Below, piece after piece: positions 1 to 5,535 of a stretch of 12,401 nucleotides of DNA. Position 1 is the stretch's first letter; the number at the start of each line of letters is the position of its first letter. The position numbers and the translations under genes are program-made. The notes under the pieces were generated by a model. It worked only from the letters and a program-made list of their open reading frames with translations, was not told the origin of the DNA and made no database searches. The stretch is taken from positions 6,098 to 18,498 of the forward strand of contig MU646548.1 in the NCBI GenBank assembly GCA_026770585.1, in the 5' to 3' direction. Source of the stretch: Baffinella frigidus. Taxonomy: Eukaryota; Cryptophyceae; Cryptomonadales; Baffinellaceae.

Positions 1-405
1 CCCCCCATGCGTCCCGGAGCAGGCTGGTGGTGTAGGGTTTGGGGTTTAGAGTTTAGGGTTTCGGGGTTGGGCCCCCCCCATGCGTCGCGGAGCAGGCTGG
101 GGGTTAGGTGTTTAGGGTGTAGGGTTCAGGGTTTTGGGTTTTGGGTTTTGGGTTCAGGGTTCAGGGTTCAGGGTTCAGGGTTCAGGGTTTTGGGTTTTGG
201 GTTTTGGGTTTTGGGTTTTGGGTTTTGGGTTTGGGGTCCCGCCCCCACCTCCCCCCATGCGTCGCGGAGTAGGCTGAGGGTTTGGGGTTTAGGGTGTATG
301 TAGGTTTCAGGGTTTGGGGTTTGGGGTTCAGGGTTTGGGGTTTTGGGGTTTGGGGTTTGGGGTTTGGGGTTTAGGGTTTAGGGTTTAGGGTTTAGAGTGC
401 AGGGT
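1..405 (+). repeat. Degenerate telomere-like TTTAGGG / TTTTGGG tract
   Basis: A tract of GGGTTT-type units: TTTAGGG, TTTTGGG, TTCAGGG and TTTGGGG variants. It is interrupted three times (near 1, 73 and 249) by a C-rich block containing CATGCGTCGCGGAGCAGGCTG. Open frames across it give only GFRV/GFWV repeats and are not genes. TTTAGGG is a known telomere unit of green algae and plants. The variants and embedded blocks show a degenerate interstitial tract, or possibly a subtelomeric one, since the window begins inside it. Confidence 0.8.
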
Positions 406-421
406 TGATCCTACACCCAGA

Positions 422-573
422 ACCACATGAAGGGAGTTTCGGGCACTCAGTGCCCGATTTTCCGTTACGTTATCCGTAGGAACCCCCCTATACCCCTACG
501 GATTGCCTACCGTAGGGTCCTAGGTCTTATCGCTCAGGGGTTATTCAAAATCCCTTCGAAGTCCGCCGTGTGG
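422..573 (-). mobile_element. M3 inverted-repeat element, copy 1
   Basis: A MITE-like element of about 150 bp. Its right end reads CCTTCGAAGTCCGCCGTGTGG; its left end is a worn inverted copy (CCACATGAAGGG). It contains a 17-nt hairpin at 440-456, a second hairpin (ATCCGTAGG / CCTACGGAT) and the palindrome TCCTAGG. The same parts occur in opposite orientation at 2639-2798. No transposase is encoded, so any movement would have been non-autonomous. Confidence 0.7.
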
Positions 574-718
574 TTAGGACCTGCATCGAGAGGAACAAAG
601 AAGAAGCGGACAAGGACATCTAGTTCTGTCCCAGTTAGATTTGGGCTCCTAGCTATGCCCCAGTTAGATTTGGGCTCCCCATAAACTCGCCCCCCCCCTC
701 CGTTTCGCTAACAAGGAC

Positions 719-806
719 CTGTTCTGCTCGGCGTCCCCGGCGCCCTCGACAGAGAGGCAGAGGAAGTTCGAATAGGTAGGGCGCGAAGTGCAGCATCACT
801 GATGCA
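719..806 (-). pseudogene. Last coding block of the DRAM-like gene, copy a (frameshifted)
   Basis: This is a shortened copy of the block at 1237-1104. The conceptual start is VASVMLHFAPYLFEL, matching the other copies with silent changes (CAC for CAT, GAA for GAG). An 11-nt deletion just after that shifts the frame, so the RDTSLHLSVEG part is lost. The 5' part of the block is replaced by unrelated sequence at 807-985. The downstream boundary keeps the AG|GTCC context seen in copy b. The parent family is inferred to be Frag1/DRAM/Sfk1, where this position corresponds to the final membrane segment and C-terminal tail. This copy cannot encode that part in frame, so it is called a remnant. Confidence 0.6.
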
Positions 807-985
807 ACAATCCAGTCTATTTGGGCTCACCAATTCGGTGAGTCTGGGTTCTTTCCCGCGCCAAAGTTCACGGATGTGCACCGCCAAAAAAACAGCAAGC
901 CAACTTGAGAATAGCCTGACAGCCAACCCGAGTGAGGCGTCACATCGAGAGTAGTAACAAAGAAGAAGCAAAAAAGGAGCGCAAG
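807..985. other. Unexplained segment replacing the 5' part of exon copy a
   Basis: About 180 bp that is absent from the other last-block copies. It separates the exon remnant from the AT-rich repeat at 990-1076. Read on the minus strand it is open and includes a hydrophobic stretch (FSSWLAVFLAV), but nothing recognisable. Near 942-968 it carries ATCGAGAG...AACAAAGAAGAAG, a short dispersed repeat also present near 585-605 and 5743-5768. It may be an insertion that used that repeat. Confidence 0.4.
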
Positions 986-989
986 ATTT

Positions 990-1076
990 GTTGGGAAGGG
1001 GTAATTGATTTAATTACGATTCATTAGTAAAATTACCTATGCCATAGTAATTTCTCTTATGATTTCTCCTATGAAC
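990..1076 (-). repeat. AT-rich intron-like repeat, copy 1 of 3
   Basis: An AT-rich block (TAATTGATTTAATTA...CTATGCCATAGTAA...TTCTCCTATGAA), repeated at 1246-1323 and 1421-1498. In copies 2 and 3 it lies immediately upstream of the last exon on the minus strand and ends CCCGCAG, a good 3' splice site. It is therefore best read as the intron 5' of that exon. Here the CCCGCAG end is missing because of the segment at 807-985. Confidence 0.6.
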
Positions 1077-1103
1077 AATGGAAATGGCTCAATTTTCAAG
1101 GAC

Positions 1104-1237
1104 CTGTTCTGCTCGGCGTCCCCGGCGCCCTCGACGGAGAGGTGGAGCGAGGTGTCGCGCAGCTCGAATAGGTAGGGCGCGAAATGCAGCATCACTGATG
1201 CGACCGCTACGTACTGCGCGATCGATGATCCTGTGCT
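1104..1237 (-). CDS. Last coding block of DRAM-like membrane protein, copy b (most complete)
   Basis: On the minus strand a block begins after ACTGCCCGCAG and ends at AACAG|GTCC (134 nt, 44 codons plus two bases). It starts STGSSIAQYVAVASVMLHF, continues APYLFELRDTSLHLSVEG and ends GAGDAEQN. The first half can form a membrane helix; the tail is polar. In Frag1/DRAM/Sfk1 proteins the last helix is followed by a short stretch like DFQKISLRVEA, which this resembles in layout and in the SLxLxVE pattern. If the exon is terminal and GTCC is not a donor, the frame runs about 22 codons further to TAG at 1039-1037. Block boundaries come from AG/GT context and from where the copies stop matching. The family call is from memory of the family pattern, not a search. 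Confidence 0.55.
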
Positions 1238-1498
1238 CTGCGGGCAGTAATTGATTTAATTAGGATTCATAAGTAAAATTACCTATGCCATAGTAAATTC
1301 TCCTATGATTTCTCCTATGAAGGGAGGTGTCGCGCAGCTCGAATAGGTAGGGCGCGAAATGCAGCATCACTGATGCCACGGCTACGTACTGCGCGATGGA
1401 TGATCCTGTGCTCTGCGGGGAGTAATTGATTTATTTAGGATTCATAAGAAAAATTGCCTATGCCATAGTAATTTCTCCTATGATTTCTCCTATGAACA
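1149..1498 (-). repeat. 175-bp tandem duplication of exon plus upstream intron
   Basis: Two adjacent units, 1149-1323 and 1324-1498, each hold most of the last coding block plus the AT-rich intron that precedes it on the minus strand. The junction joins the AT-rich end TCCTATGAA directly to GGAGGTGTCGCGCAG. The units differ at scattered bases, and in the coding part the visible differences are silent. Such a unit could supply alternative last exons, or may simply be a local duplication. Confidence 0.75.
1324..1412 (-). CDS. Last coding block of DRAM-like gene, copy c (3'-truncated)
   Basis: On the minus strand it follows ACTCCCCGCAG, an intact acceptor, and reads STGSSIAQYVAVASVMLHF then APYLFELRDT before the duplication junction. 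It lacks the SLHLSVEGAGDAEQN part. Compared with copy b it has TCC for TCG, GCC for GCG and GTG for GTC; all are third-position changes that keep Ser, Ala and Val. Beyond the junction the frame meets a stop within a few codons (CCTTCATAG). Spliced as a terminal exon it would therefore give a shorter tail. It may be a remnant or an alternative exon. Confidence 0.5.
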
Positions 1499-1844
1499 AT
1501 GAACATGGATCAGTTTTTACCCAATGGCTCCAATTTCAGCCGCGAAATACCCCCCCCCAAGGATCTTGCGTGGGGAGCAGCGGGGGTTAATGCAGTTTTG
1601 TGTGGAGAGCGAGAGAGGTGGTTTGCTGTGTGAGATGGCTTGCTGTGAGGGATGTTGCAAGTGGAGTCATCCCTTAAGGGACCAGTAGGCTCATACACCC
1701 TACCGTAGGGCCCTAGGACCTGCCTAGGACCTCTTGCGGGTCAATTTTGACTGGCTGGCCACTTAAGGGATACTGAGGAGAGGAGGTAGGGCGCGGAGGG
1801 AGCGAGAGAGGTGGTCTGCTCTTCACACGATCGTGCCCGGTCCA
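1499..1844. other. Gene-free stretch with short repeat fragments
   Basis: No credible coding region. Near 1697-1735 there are pieces shared with the M3 family (CCTACCGTAGGGCCCTAGGACCTG and a second CCTAGGACCT). AGCGAGAGAGGTGGT occurs near 1607-1622 and again near 1801-1815. The 62-codon minus frame here shows no structure. Confidence 0.5.
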
Positions 1845-2017
1845 ATCTACGCGGGAGAGCTACATGTCATTTTACGCCCTGCGTCCTTCTATTATTTTCC
1901 CTTGAAATCGGCAAAAGTTGCCGGAAATGCCCACACATAATTGACTTTGCCGGCACTGGCAACCGCAAGATAAGGTATTCTATCCGATCGGTTGCCAACT
2001 AGCTCTCCCCCGTAGAT
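1845..2017. mobile_element. Inverted-repeat element with ATCTACGCGGGAGAGCTA ends
   Basis: Terminal inverted repeats of 18 nt (1845-1862 and 2000-2017) match at 17 positions and bound a 173-bp segment. Inside are weaker inverted motifs (CGGCAAAAGT / ACTTTGCCG). It has no coding capacity of note. No second copy is visible in this window, so a MITE-like identity is an inference from structure alone. Confidence 0.5.
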
Positions 2018-2324
2018 CCTTTCTGGGCGAGGCCCGGGCGGACGCAGGCAACACCTGCTGCTCATGCATTATACACCAAAGACTCATCCCAACCTCTCCC
2101 GACCCTGCTCTACAACTCTGTAAGTTGCACACCTAAAACTCCACAGTTGAAGATAGCTCTCAACTGTAGTGCATGGCCTTGGAAGGAGGCTAGGGGGGGG
2201 TGGGGCGTTGCCTGCCACCCCACGAACCCCACGAGGGTAAGCACCATGAAGACTCCCTTCCAAATCTCCTGTGGTTTTCCGGGGGAGGGGGCTCGGTCAG
2301 ACGAGGCAGGGGTCAGGGAATGCT
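2018..2324. other. Gene-free stretch; one small hairpin
   Basis: I see no gene. The only clear structure is a small stem at 2143-2167 (ACAGTTGA / TCAACTGT). The remainder is G-rich sequence leading into the telomere-like tract. Confidence 0.5.
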
Positions 2325-2436
2325 TTGGGTTTTGGGTTTTGGGTTTTGGGTTTTGGGTTTTGGGGTTTAGGTTTTGTGTTTTGTGTTTTGGGTTTTGGGT
2401 TTAGGGTGTAGGGTTTAGGGTTTAGGGTGTAGGGTT
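2325..2436 (+). repeat. Interstitial telomere-like tract (TTTTGGG to TTTAGGG)
   Basis: It starts with about six TTTTGGG units, then TTTTGTG variants, and ends with TTTAGGG / GTGTAGGG. Same composition and orientation as the tract at 1-405. It is flanked downstream by a lone M1 motif (GTGTAGTAATTTT at 2447-2459). Confidence 0.8.
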
Positions 2437-2446
2437 AAATGATTAC

Positions 2447-2470
2447 GTGTAGTAATTTTGATTGACATCC
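2447..2470 (-). repeat. Solo M1 end (GTGTAGTAATTTT)
   Basis: One end of the M1 hairpin family without a partner nearby. It is followed by GATTGACATC, close to the GATTGCCATC that follows the same motif at 10275-10284. This suggests a truncated palindrome of the 10175-10316 type. Confidence 0.5.
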
Positions 2471-2498
2471 CGTTTATGAATCACGAGGGTTTCCATAT

Positions 2499-2555
2499 GA
2501 GCGCGTGACCGCGCGAGCTCGTGACCGCGCCGTGCGGCCGCGCGGTCACGCGCTC
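2499..2555. repeat. CpG-rich palindrome GAGCGCGTGACCGCGCG / CGCGCGGTCACGCGCTC
   Basis: Perfect 17-nt inverted arms at 2499-2515 and 2539-2555 enclose a 23-nt centre holding GAGCTCGTGACCGCGCCG, itself a near copy of the left arm. It is much richer in CpG than its surroundings. It is followed by a second small stem, CTCTCGACGAGAG. Function unknown. Confidence 0.7.
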
Positions 2556-2638
2556 CTCTCGACGAGAGGAACGCCACGATCATGCGGAGCGCACTAGCAT
2601 TTCACACTTGTGCACTAGCGATGTTACACGTGCACACT

Positions 2639-2798
2639 CCACACAGCGGACTTCGCAGGGATCTCTGAATAACCCTTACGCGATAAGACCTAGGACCCTA
2701 CGGTAGGCAACCCGTAGGGACAGGGGGGTTCCTACGGATAAGGTAACGGAAAGTCGGCCCGATCTGGGCCGAAAATCCCTTCGTAGCCCGCTGTGTGG
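2639..2798 (+). mobile_element. M3 inverted-repeat element, copy 2 (complete)
   Basis: Ends are CCACACAGCGGACTTCG and its inverted counterpart CGTAGCCCGCTGTGTGG, giving a 160-bp element. It carries the palindrome CCTAGG, a CCGTAGG/CCTACGG stem and a 17-nt hairpin at 2755-2771. It is in opposite orientation to the copy at 422-573. The flanking ACT (left) and AGT (right) extend the inverted repeat slightly, so no target duplication can be called. No coding capacity: non-autonomous MITE-like element. Confidence 0.75.
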
Positions 2799-2826
2799 AG
2801 TGGCGGGGTTGCTGGACGAGACCTTG

Positions 2827-3012
2827 GGGTCGAAGAAGAGGTCACGAATCTTAGGGTCGGAGAAGAGGTCACGTAACTTAGGGTCTGAGAAGAGGTCACG
2901 TACCTTAGGGTCTGAGAAGAGGTCACGTAACTTAGGGTCTGAGAAGAGGTCACGTACCTTAGGGTCTGAGAAGAGGTCACGTACCTTAGGGTCTGAGAAG
3001 AGGTCACGTAAC
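2827..3012 (-). repeat. 27-bp minisatellite, 7 units, with splice-like sequences
   Basis: Seven head-to-tail units of 27 bp; the last is cut at about 24 bp. The plus-strand unit is GGGTCTGAGAAGAGGTCACG followed by TAACTTA or TACCTTA. Because 27 is a multiple of three, frames stay open across it (VRDLFSDPK on the minus strand, LGSEKRSRN on the plus strand); this is not evidence for a protein. On the minus strand each unit holds AAG|GTACGTGAC (donor-like) and CTCTTCTCAG (acceptor-like). It begins exactly at the 3' border of exon block 3a. Confidence 0.85.
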
Positions 3013-3085
3013 CGCGCGGCGGACGCGAGGAGTTGGAAGAGGATGATCAGCGCGAAAAAAAAGACCGCGAAGAGCACGTGCGGTG
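3013..3085 (-). CDS. Third coding block of DRAM-like membrane protein, copy a
   Basis: On the minus strand, after GAGTTCCCAG, a 73-nt block encodes PHVLFAVFFFALIILFQLL then ASAAR, ending at GCGCG|GTTACGTGACC. It is almost entirely a membrane helix. In Frag1/DRAM/Sfk1 proteins a helix that begins with His and has a paired Phe (H..GA..FF pattern) follows the central region, and this fits. The donor sits at the start of the 27-bp minisatellite, whose first minus-strand unit supplies the GTTACGTGACC. Related copies are at 3392-3346 and 3556-3491. The upstream splice phase needs one base from the preceding exon. The family call is by pattern only. Read-through into the minisatellite would add SDPK/RDLF repeats instead. 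Confidence 0.5.
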
Positions 3086-3332
3086 CTGGGAACTCCGAAA
3101 CCGGCACCTGCCGCCCCACTTTCGGTTTACTTTGGTTCCAACAACACTACAGGTTAGGGTTCCAAACTGTACGCGGTGCTGGGAACTCCGACACTGGCAC
3201 CCGTCCACGTTTTCATCGCCAAAGGGTTCAGTCCTGGATGCCTTTCTCACCCGTCTGGCACCTGCCGCTCCATGCAAACACACTTTGGGTTTACTTTGGT
3301 TCCAACACCACTTCTGGTTAGGGTTCCAACAC
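3083..3332. repeat. Imperfect direct repeat of the region upstream of block 3
   Basis: GCGGTGCTGGGAACTCCGA occurs at about 3080 and 3172. TTTACTTTGGTTCCAACA plus a following GGTTAGGGTTCCAA occurs at about 3126 and 3289. The segment is thus roughly duplicated, and each copy keeps the minus-strand GAGTTCCCAG|CACCGC acceptor context, or its remains. Only the copy at 3085 leads into an intact coding block. Confidence 0.65.
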
Positions 3333-3345
3333 ACAGGGTTGGGGG

Positions 3346-3392
3346 CTGGAAGAGGATGATGAGCGCGAAAAAAAAATACCGCGAAGAGCATG
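3346..3392 (-). pseudogene. Third coding block of DRAM-like gene, copy b (frameshifted)
   Basis: The minus strand reads MLFAVFFF and then leaves the frame (RAHHPLPAP), whereas copies a and c continue FALIILFQLL or FALMVLFQL. The shift arises in a homopolymer: nine A's here on the plus strand against eight in copy a. The end GCGCTCATCATCCTCTTCCA is still recognisable. It is therefore a remnant, unless the homopolymer length is a sequencing error, which is possible for a run of this kind. Confidence 0.55.
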
Positions 3393-3490
3393 CCGCCCCA
3401 CCACGCGACGATAGCCTGTGAATCAAACAGGTGTGTTTTTGTTGAGTCTTTCTATTATTTCTGCGCTTCTAAAATTATTTTAATCCGGAA

Positions 3491-3556
3491 TCCAGATAAG
3501 TTGGAAAAGGACCATGAGCGCGAAGAAGAAGACCGCGAAGAGCAGATTCGTCCAGG
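3491..3556 (-). CDS. Third coding block of DRAM-like membrane protein, copy c
   Basis: The minus strand reads LLFAVFFFALMVLFQLI, a clean hydrophobic helix, with GAAGAAGAAG on the plus strand where the other copies have a run of A. The run is thus not homopolymeric here and the frame is intact. It is bordered upstream by GAATCTG and the M1 palindrome (3551-3675), and downstream by TGGATTCCGG. No convincing acceptor directly precedes it, so it may be a fragment carried with the palindrome. Same family inference as block 3a. Confidence 0.45.
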
Positions 3557-3675
3557 AATAAGTATTTTTCTTTTTAAAAATCTGCACGAAACTTACTACA
3601 CAATTGCTTCGGACGTGACCCGTTGTGTAGCAACTTTCATTGCCAGCTTTTAAAAGAAAAATAATTGTTCCCGGA
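3551..3675. mobile_element. M1 palindrome P1
   Basis: Imperfect inverted arms of about 45-50 nt (3551-3602 and 3632-3675) run inward from TCC(A/G)GGAA through an A/T-rich stretch TATTTTTCTTTT to the M1 ends TTACTACACAA and TTGTGTAGCAA. The centre is about 30 nt. It is the most diverged of the five M1 palindromes, hence probably the oldest. Confidence 0.65.
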
Positions 3676-3678
3676 TTA

Positions 3679-3784
3679 AGATGGTCGATGAGATGACGAG
3701 GCCTCGCAATCTTTCGGATCCTGGTACAAATCGGAGAAATCTCCACATCACGTCCCAATCTGCCGTGGGAAATCCCTAGGGGCC
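3679..3784 (-). repeat. 106-bp direct repeat, copy 1, with a remnant of the middle coding block
   Basis: This repeat recurs at 3950-4057. Its first 35 bp on the minus strand read GGCCTCGTCATCTCATCGAC, matching the HLGLGISSTI part of the middle block at 4394-4322 and 4558-4482. The rest (TTTCGGATCCTGGTACAAAT...CCCTAGGGGC) is non-coding and contains the dispersed motif CCTGGTACA. Confidence 0.65.
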
Positions 3785-3949
3785 GATGAATATCAAAGCA
3801 ATTTAGGACGACCTGCCGGGCCCGCCTGAGACTTAACTGGTATAAATTTAAAACTAAAGAGGTTGACAAGTGTTTTTTAGTGTTTTAGTCAGCATCGTTT
3901 TAAAGTTTGTACCACGAAATCGTCCTAAATTGGAACGATTTCCCTATGA
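3785..3949. repeat. Loose inverted repeat between the two 106-bp repeats
   Basis: CAATTTAGGACGA near 3800 is inverted as TCGTCCTAAATTG near 3921-3932. GGTATAAATTTAAAAC near 3839 is loosely inverted near 3900-3914. No coding sequence is seen. This resembles a decayed foldback element. Confidence 0.4.
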
Positions 3950-4057
3950 AGATGGTCCATGAGATGCCCAGGCATCGCAACCTTTCGGATCCTGGTACAC
4001 ATCAGAGAAATCTCTCCACATCACGTCCCAATCTCCCGTGGGAAATCCCTAGGGGCC
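3950..4057 (-). repeat. 106-bp direct repeat, copy 2
   Basis: Second copy of 3679-3784, ending AAATCCCTAGGGGCC. On the minus strand the middle-block remnant reads LGISWTIF, so it has decayed further than copy 1. The sequence just beyond (4052-4084) is an M3 fragment: TACGG...CCTACCGTAGGTCCTAGG. Confidence 0.65.
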
Positions 4058-4145
4058 TACGGATTTCCTACCGTAGGTCCTAGGAATGAATGAAAACTCT
4101 TTTATGCCGTGTACGGATCCGGGCTGCGGCGGGTTGCTAGTGGAC

Positions 4146-4322
4146 CTCATCCCAGACAATGTATTTATTGACGAGTTTCTCTAAACCCAACTCCCCCCCA
4201 CACAACCGTCAACCTATTATTAACTATTACCAATTAAAATATGAAGTATTTTAATTAGTAATATTTTAATTAGTAACAGTAAAAGAGATAAACCAATCAA
4301 TAAATACAGTGTCTGAGATGAG
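4146..4322. repeat. Inverted and direct repeat around exon copy F
   Basis: CTCATCCCAGACAATGTATT at 4151-4170 is the inverse of the sequence just 3' of middle-block copy F (4320-4301, CTCATCTCAGACACTGTATT). GAGTTTCT(C/G)TAAA...CCCCCC...ACCGTCAAC at 4174-4210 also recurs directly at 4391-4430. Between them lies AT-rich sequence (TTTTAATTAGTAAT repeated), a worn M2 element. Confidence 0.6.
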
Positions 4323-4394
4323 ACCGTGGCCATGCGCAGGAGGCAGATGATCGATGAGATGCCGAGGCCCAGGTGCGCCCCCGCTAGGATGAGT
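4322..4394 (-). CDS. Middle coding block of DRAM-like protein, copy F (3' part)
   Basis: On the minus strand, after GACTTTACAG, it reads KLILAGAHLGLGISSIICLL then RMATVSSQT. The core LAGAHLGLG(I/V)SS(T/I)IC is shared with copy E at 4558-4482, with mostly silent differences (CTA/CTC, GCG/GCA, TCG/TCA). Its start differs: KLI replaces the AWAY of copies C-E. It is a small-residue-rich membrane helix. The end MAT|GTCTCATCT compares with MAT|GTAATT in copy E. Whether this copy is spliced is unknown. Confidence 0.45.
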
Positions 4395-4420
4395 TTCTGT
4401 AAAGTCACCCCCCCCCCGCA

Positions 4421-4474
4421 AAACCGTCAACTTAATATTTTAATTAGTAATGGTAAACAATAAGTTGACGGTTT
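4421..4474. mobile_element. M2 mini-MITE with AAACCGTCAACTTA ends
   Basis: Perfect 14-nt inverted ends at 4421-4434 and 4461-4474 bound a 54-bp AT-rich unit containing TTTTAATTAGTAATGG. It lies six bases beyond the candidate donor of middle-block copy E. The GTCAACTTA end recurs at the apex of the 11390-11538 palindrome and inside the intron-like units. Confidence 0.8.
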
Positions 4475-4481
4475 AAATTAC

Positions 4482-4558
4482 CGTGGCCATGAGCGCGAGG
4501 CAGATGGTTGATGATACCCCGAGGCCCAGGTGCGCCCCTGCGAGGTACGCCCACGCGC
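4482..4558 (-). CDS. Middle coding block of DRAM-like membrane protein, copy E (best splice context)
   Basis: A 77-nt block on the minus strand, bounded by a pyrimidine-rich acceptor (CCCCTATTTTTGGTTGCGCAG) and the donor ACG|GTAATT. It encodes 25 full codons: AWAYLAGAHLGLGVSSTICL then ALMAT. This is a complete membrane helix rich in Gly, Ala and Ser, as expected for a central helix of a Frag1/DRAM/Sfk1-type protein. Copies A, C and D carry the same AWAY start but join it directly to LNARG(C/Y)AG with no intron. The split seen here is thus either original or the product of a breakpoint. The last ten bases of the acceptor, GGTTGCGCAG, are identical to the coding sequence in copy C. Confidence 0.5.
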
Positions 4559-4669
4559 CTGCGCAACCAAAAATAGGGGTGAGCGTAGAGGGGGTTTGAT
4601 CCGCTTCAGGTCCAGAAAGCCCCCCAGGGCTGGAAGGTTCCGTAACTAACCTCTCAGGGCTGGTAGAGA

Positions 4670-4716
4670 GGTACGCCCACGCGCCTGCATAACCGCGGGC
4701 GTTCAGGAACAGCGAG
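4670..4716 (-). pseudogene. Middle coding block, copy D (fragment)
   Basis: The minus strand reads SLFLNARGYAGAWAYL and then diverges into sequence with no match to the HLGLG part. It has TAT (Tyr) where copies A and C have TGC (Cys). The upstream sequence is ATCGCTCG, similar to copy B. Only the centre of the block survives. Confidence 0.5.
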
Positions 4717-4892
4717 CGATTTCATCTCGGAAGATAACTGAATCACTTCCTTTTCAATAGGAGGTTGCATAGGAGAAACTAGACTGGGCATAGTAAATTT
4801 AAATAGACCTCCTAATTCAACGAAATCGCTCATCAGGGAACTGATTCAGTCATCGTTCGAGATGAGATTCAACCGTCAGCGCGCAGGATGAG
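4717..4892. repeat. Gene-free stretch with inverted TTTCATCTCG / CGAGATGAGATT motifs
   Basis: No coding region. An inverted pair is visible: GCGATTTCATCTCGGAAGATAACTGAATCA (4717-4746) against TGATTCAGTCATCGTTCGAGATGAGATTC (4841-4869). Between them are AGGAGGTTG...and GACCTCCT, also inverted. The result is a palindrome of about 150 bp with its centre near 4790. Confidence 0.5.
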
Positions 4893-4966
4893 CGAGAGGC
4901 CCAGGTGCACCCCCGCTAGGTACGCCCACGCGCCTGCGCAACCGCGGGCGTTGAAGATCAGGAGGC
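4893..4966 (-). pseudogene. Middle coding block, copy C
   Basis: The minus strand reads GLLIFNARGCAGAWAYLAGV then HLGLSLILRADG and a stop. It links the two halves seen separately elsewhere: LNARGC as in copy A, and AWAYLAGxHLGL as in copies E and F. After HLGL the helix continuation is replaced by SLILRADG and terminates, consistent with an internal deletion of the GVSSTIC part. The upstream sequence (VTWRGL) does not match copy A. Confidence 0.5.
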
Positions 4967-5096
4967 CACGCCAGGTCACAAGTTCCTTTTTCACACACAC
5001 ACACTCGTTCGCGCTAAAAGTGTTTAGATGGCTTATCGTGGTACAGATTTTTAACCCCCCCCAGCAAACAGCTCCAATTCCCAACACTTTTGGCAT

Positions 5097-5134
5097 GGCC
5101 CAGGTGCGCCCCCCCGCTAAGTGCGCCCACGCGC
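5097..5134 (-). pseudogene. Middle coding block, copy B2 (decayed), behind a short intron-like unit
   Basis: After GTTGCTCAG the minus strand reads GCGCGTGGGCGCACTTAGCG, matching GAWAYLAG of copy E except that TAC is CAC. Extra G/C bases then break the frame. It directly follows the 45-nt intron-like unit at 5179-5135, so it shows where such a unit sits relative to a coding block. Confidence 0.5.
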
Positions 5135-5179
5135 CTGAGCAACGGGGGGGAAACCGAGATTTAATAAGTTGACAAACAC
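5135..5179 (-). other. 45-nt intron-like unit (minus strand)
   Basis: On the minus strand the stretch starts GTGTTTGTCAACTTATTAAA, has a run of C and ends CCGTTGCTCAG, directly before coding-block copy B2. It is preceded by CTGGCTCCATACCGCGGTC, the same context that precedes the plus-strand unit at 11083-11146. It has the GT start, CTTAT-type branch-like motif, pyrimidine tract and CAG end of a very short intron. Confidence 0.5.
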
Positions 5180-5239
5180 GACCGCGGTATGGAGCCAGGG
5201 GGAGAGGCGCGAAAGAGAGGAGATGGGGGGGGGCAGAGG

Positions 5240-5276
5240 TCCGCCCACGCTCCGTGGGTGTTGAGGATCATCGAGC
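5240..5276 (-). pseudogene. Middle coding block, copy B (fragment)
   Basis: The minus strand reads SMILNTHGAWADL, corresponding to SLILNARGCAGAWAYL of copies A and C with a 6-nt loss and substitutions. Flanking sequence is unrelated. Remnant only. Confidence 0.45.
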
Positions 5277-5458
5277 GATTCAATCTCCATACAAGTTTTG
5301 CCATTTTGCATAATTTCCGTGGCCAGCTTCTCTGCACACCGCTCTACCACTCGAGAATGCTAGGGTGGCCTATTTACATGTGGGGTTGTAAACATTTGTA
5401 CCAGGATAAGGTAGAGTAACCTCCTGACTGTGCAATTTGAGCAGAGTCACGTGACCAT

Positions 5459-5482
5459 TCAACGAAAGTTACTACACAAATG
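5459..5482 (+). repeat. Solo M1 end (CAACGAAAGTTACTACACAA)
   Basis: It matches the inner left arm of the 12005-12146 palindrome (CAACGAAAATTACTACAC). No facing end is found within about 100 bp, so it is a truncated copy. Confidence 0.55.
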
Positions 5483-5535
5483 CCCACTTTTAAAAGCACA
5501 TCGGTTTTAAATAGGCCCCTCTAGCGTTCTCGTGT

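Noticed and set aside
7-303. Open frame giving GFRV/GFWV repeats (also 2147-2404)
   Set aside because: It is simply a 6-7-bp telomere-like repeat read through; no start context or other protein features.
2827-3012. CRISPR-like array
   Set aside because: Units are directly adjacent with no variable spacers, in a eukaryotic context.
2676-3321. Repeat proteins with DLFSDPK (minus) or GSEKRSR (plus) units
   Set aside because: A 27-bp unit is open in several frames by arithmetic. Only the hydrophobic block at 3085-3013 has independent support.
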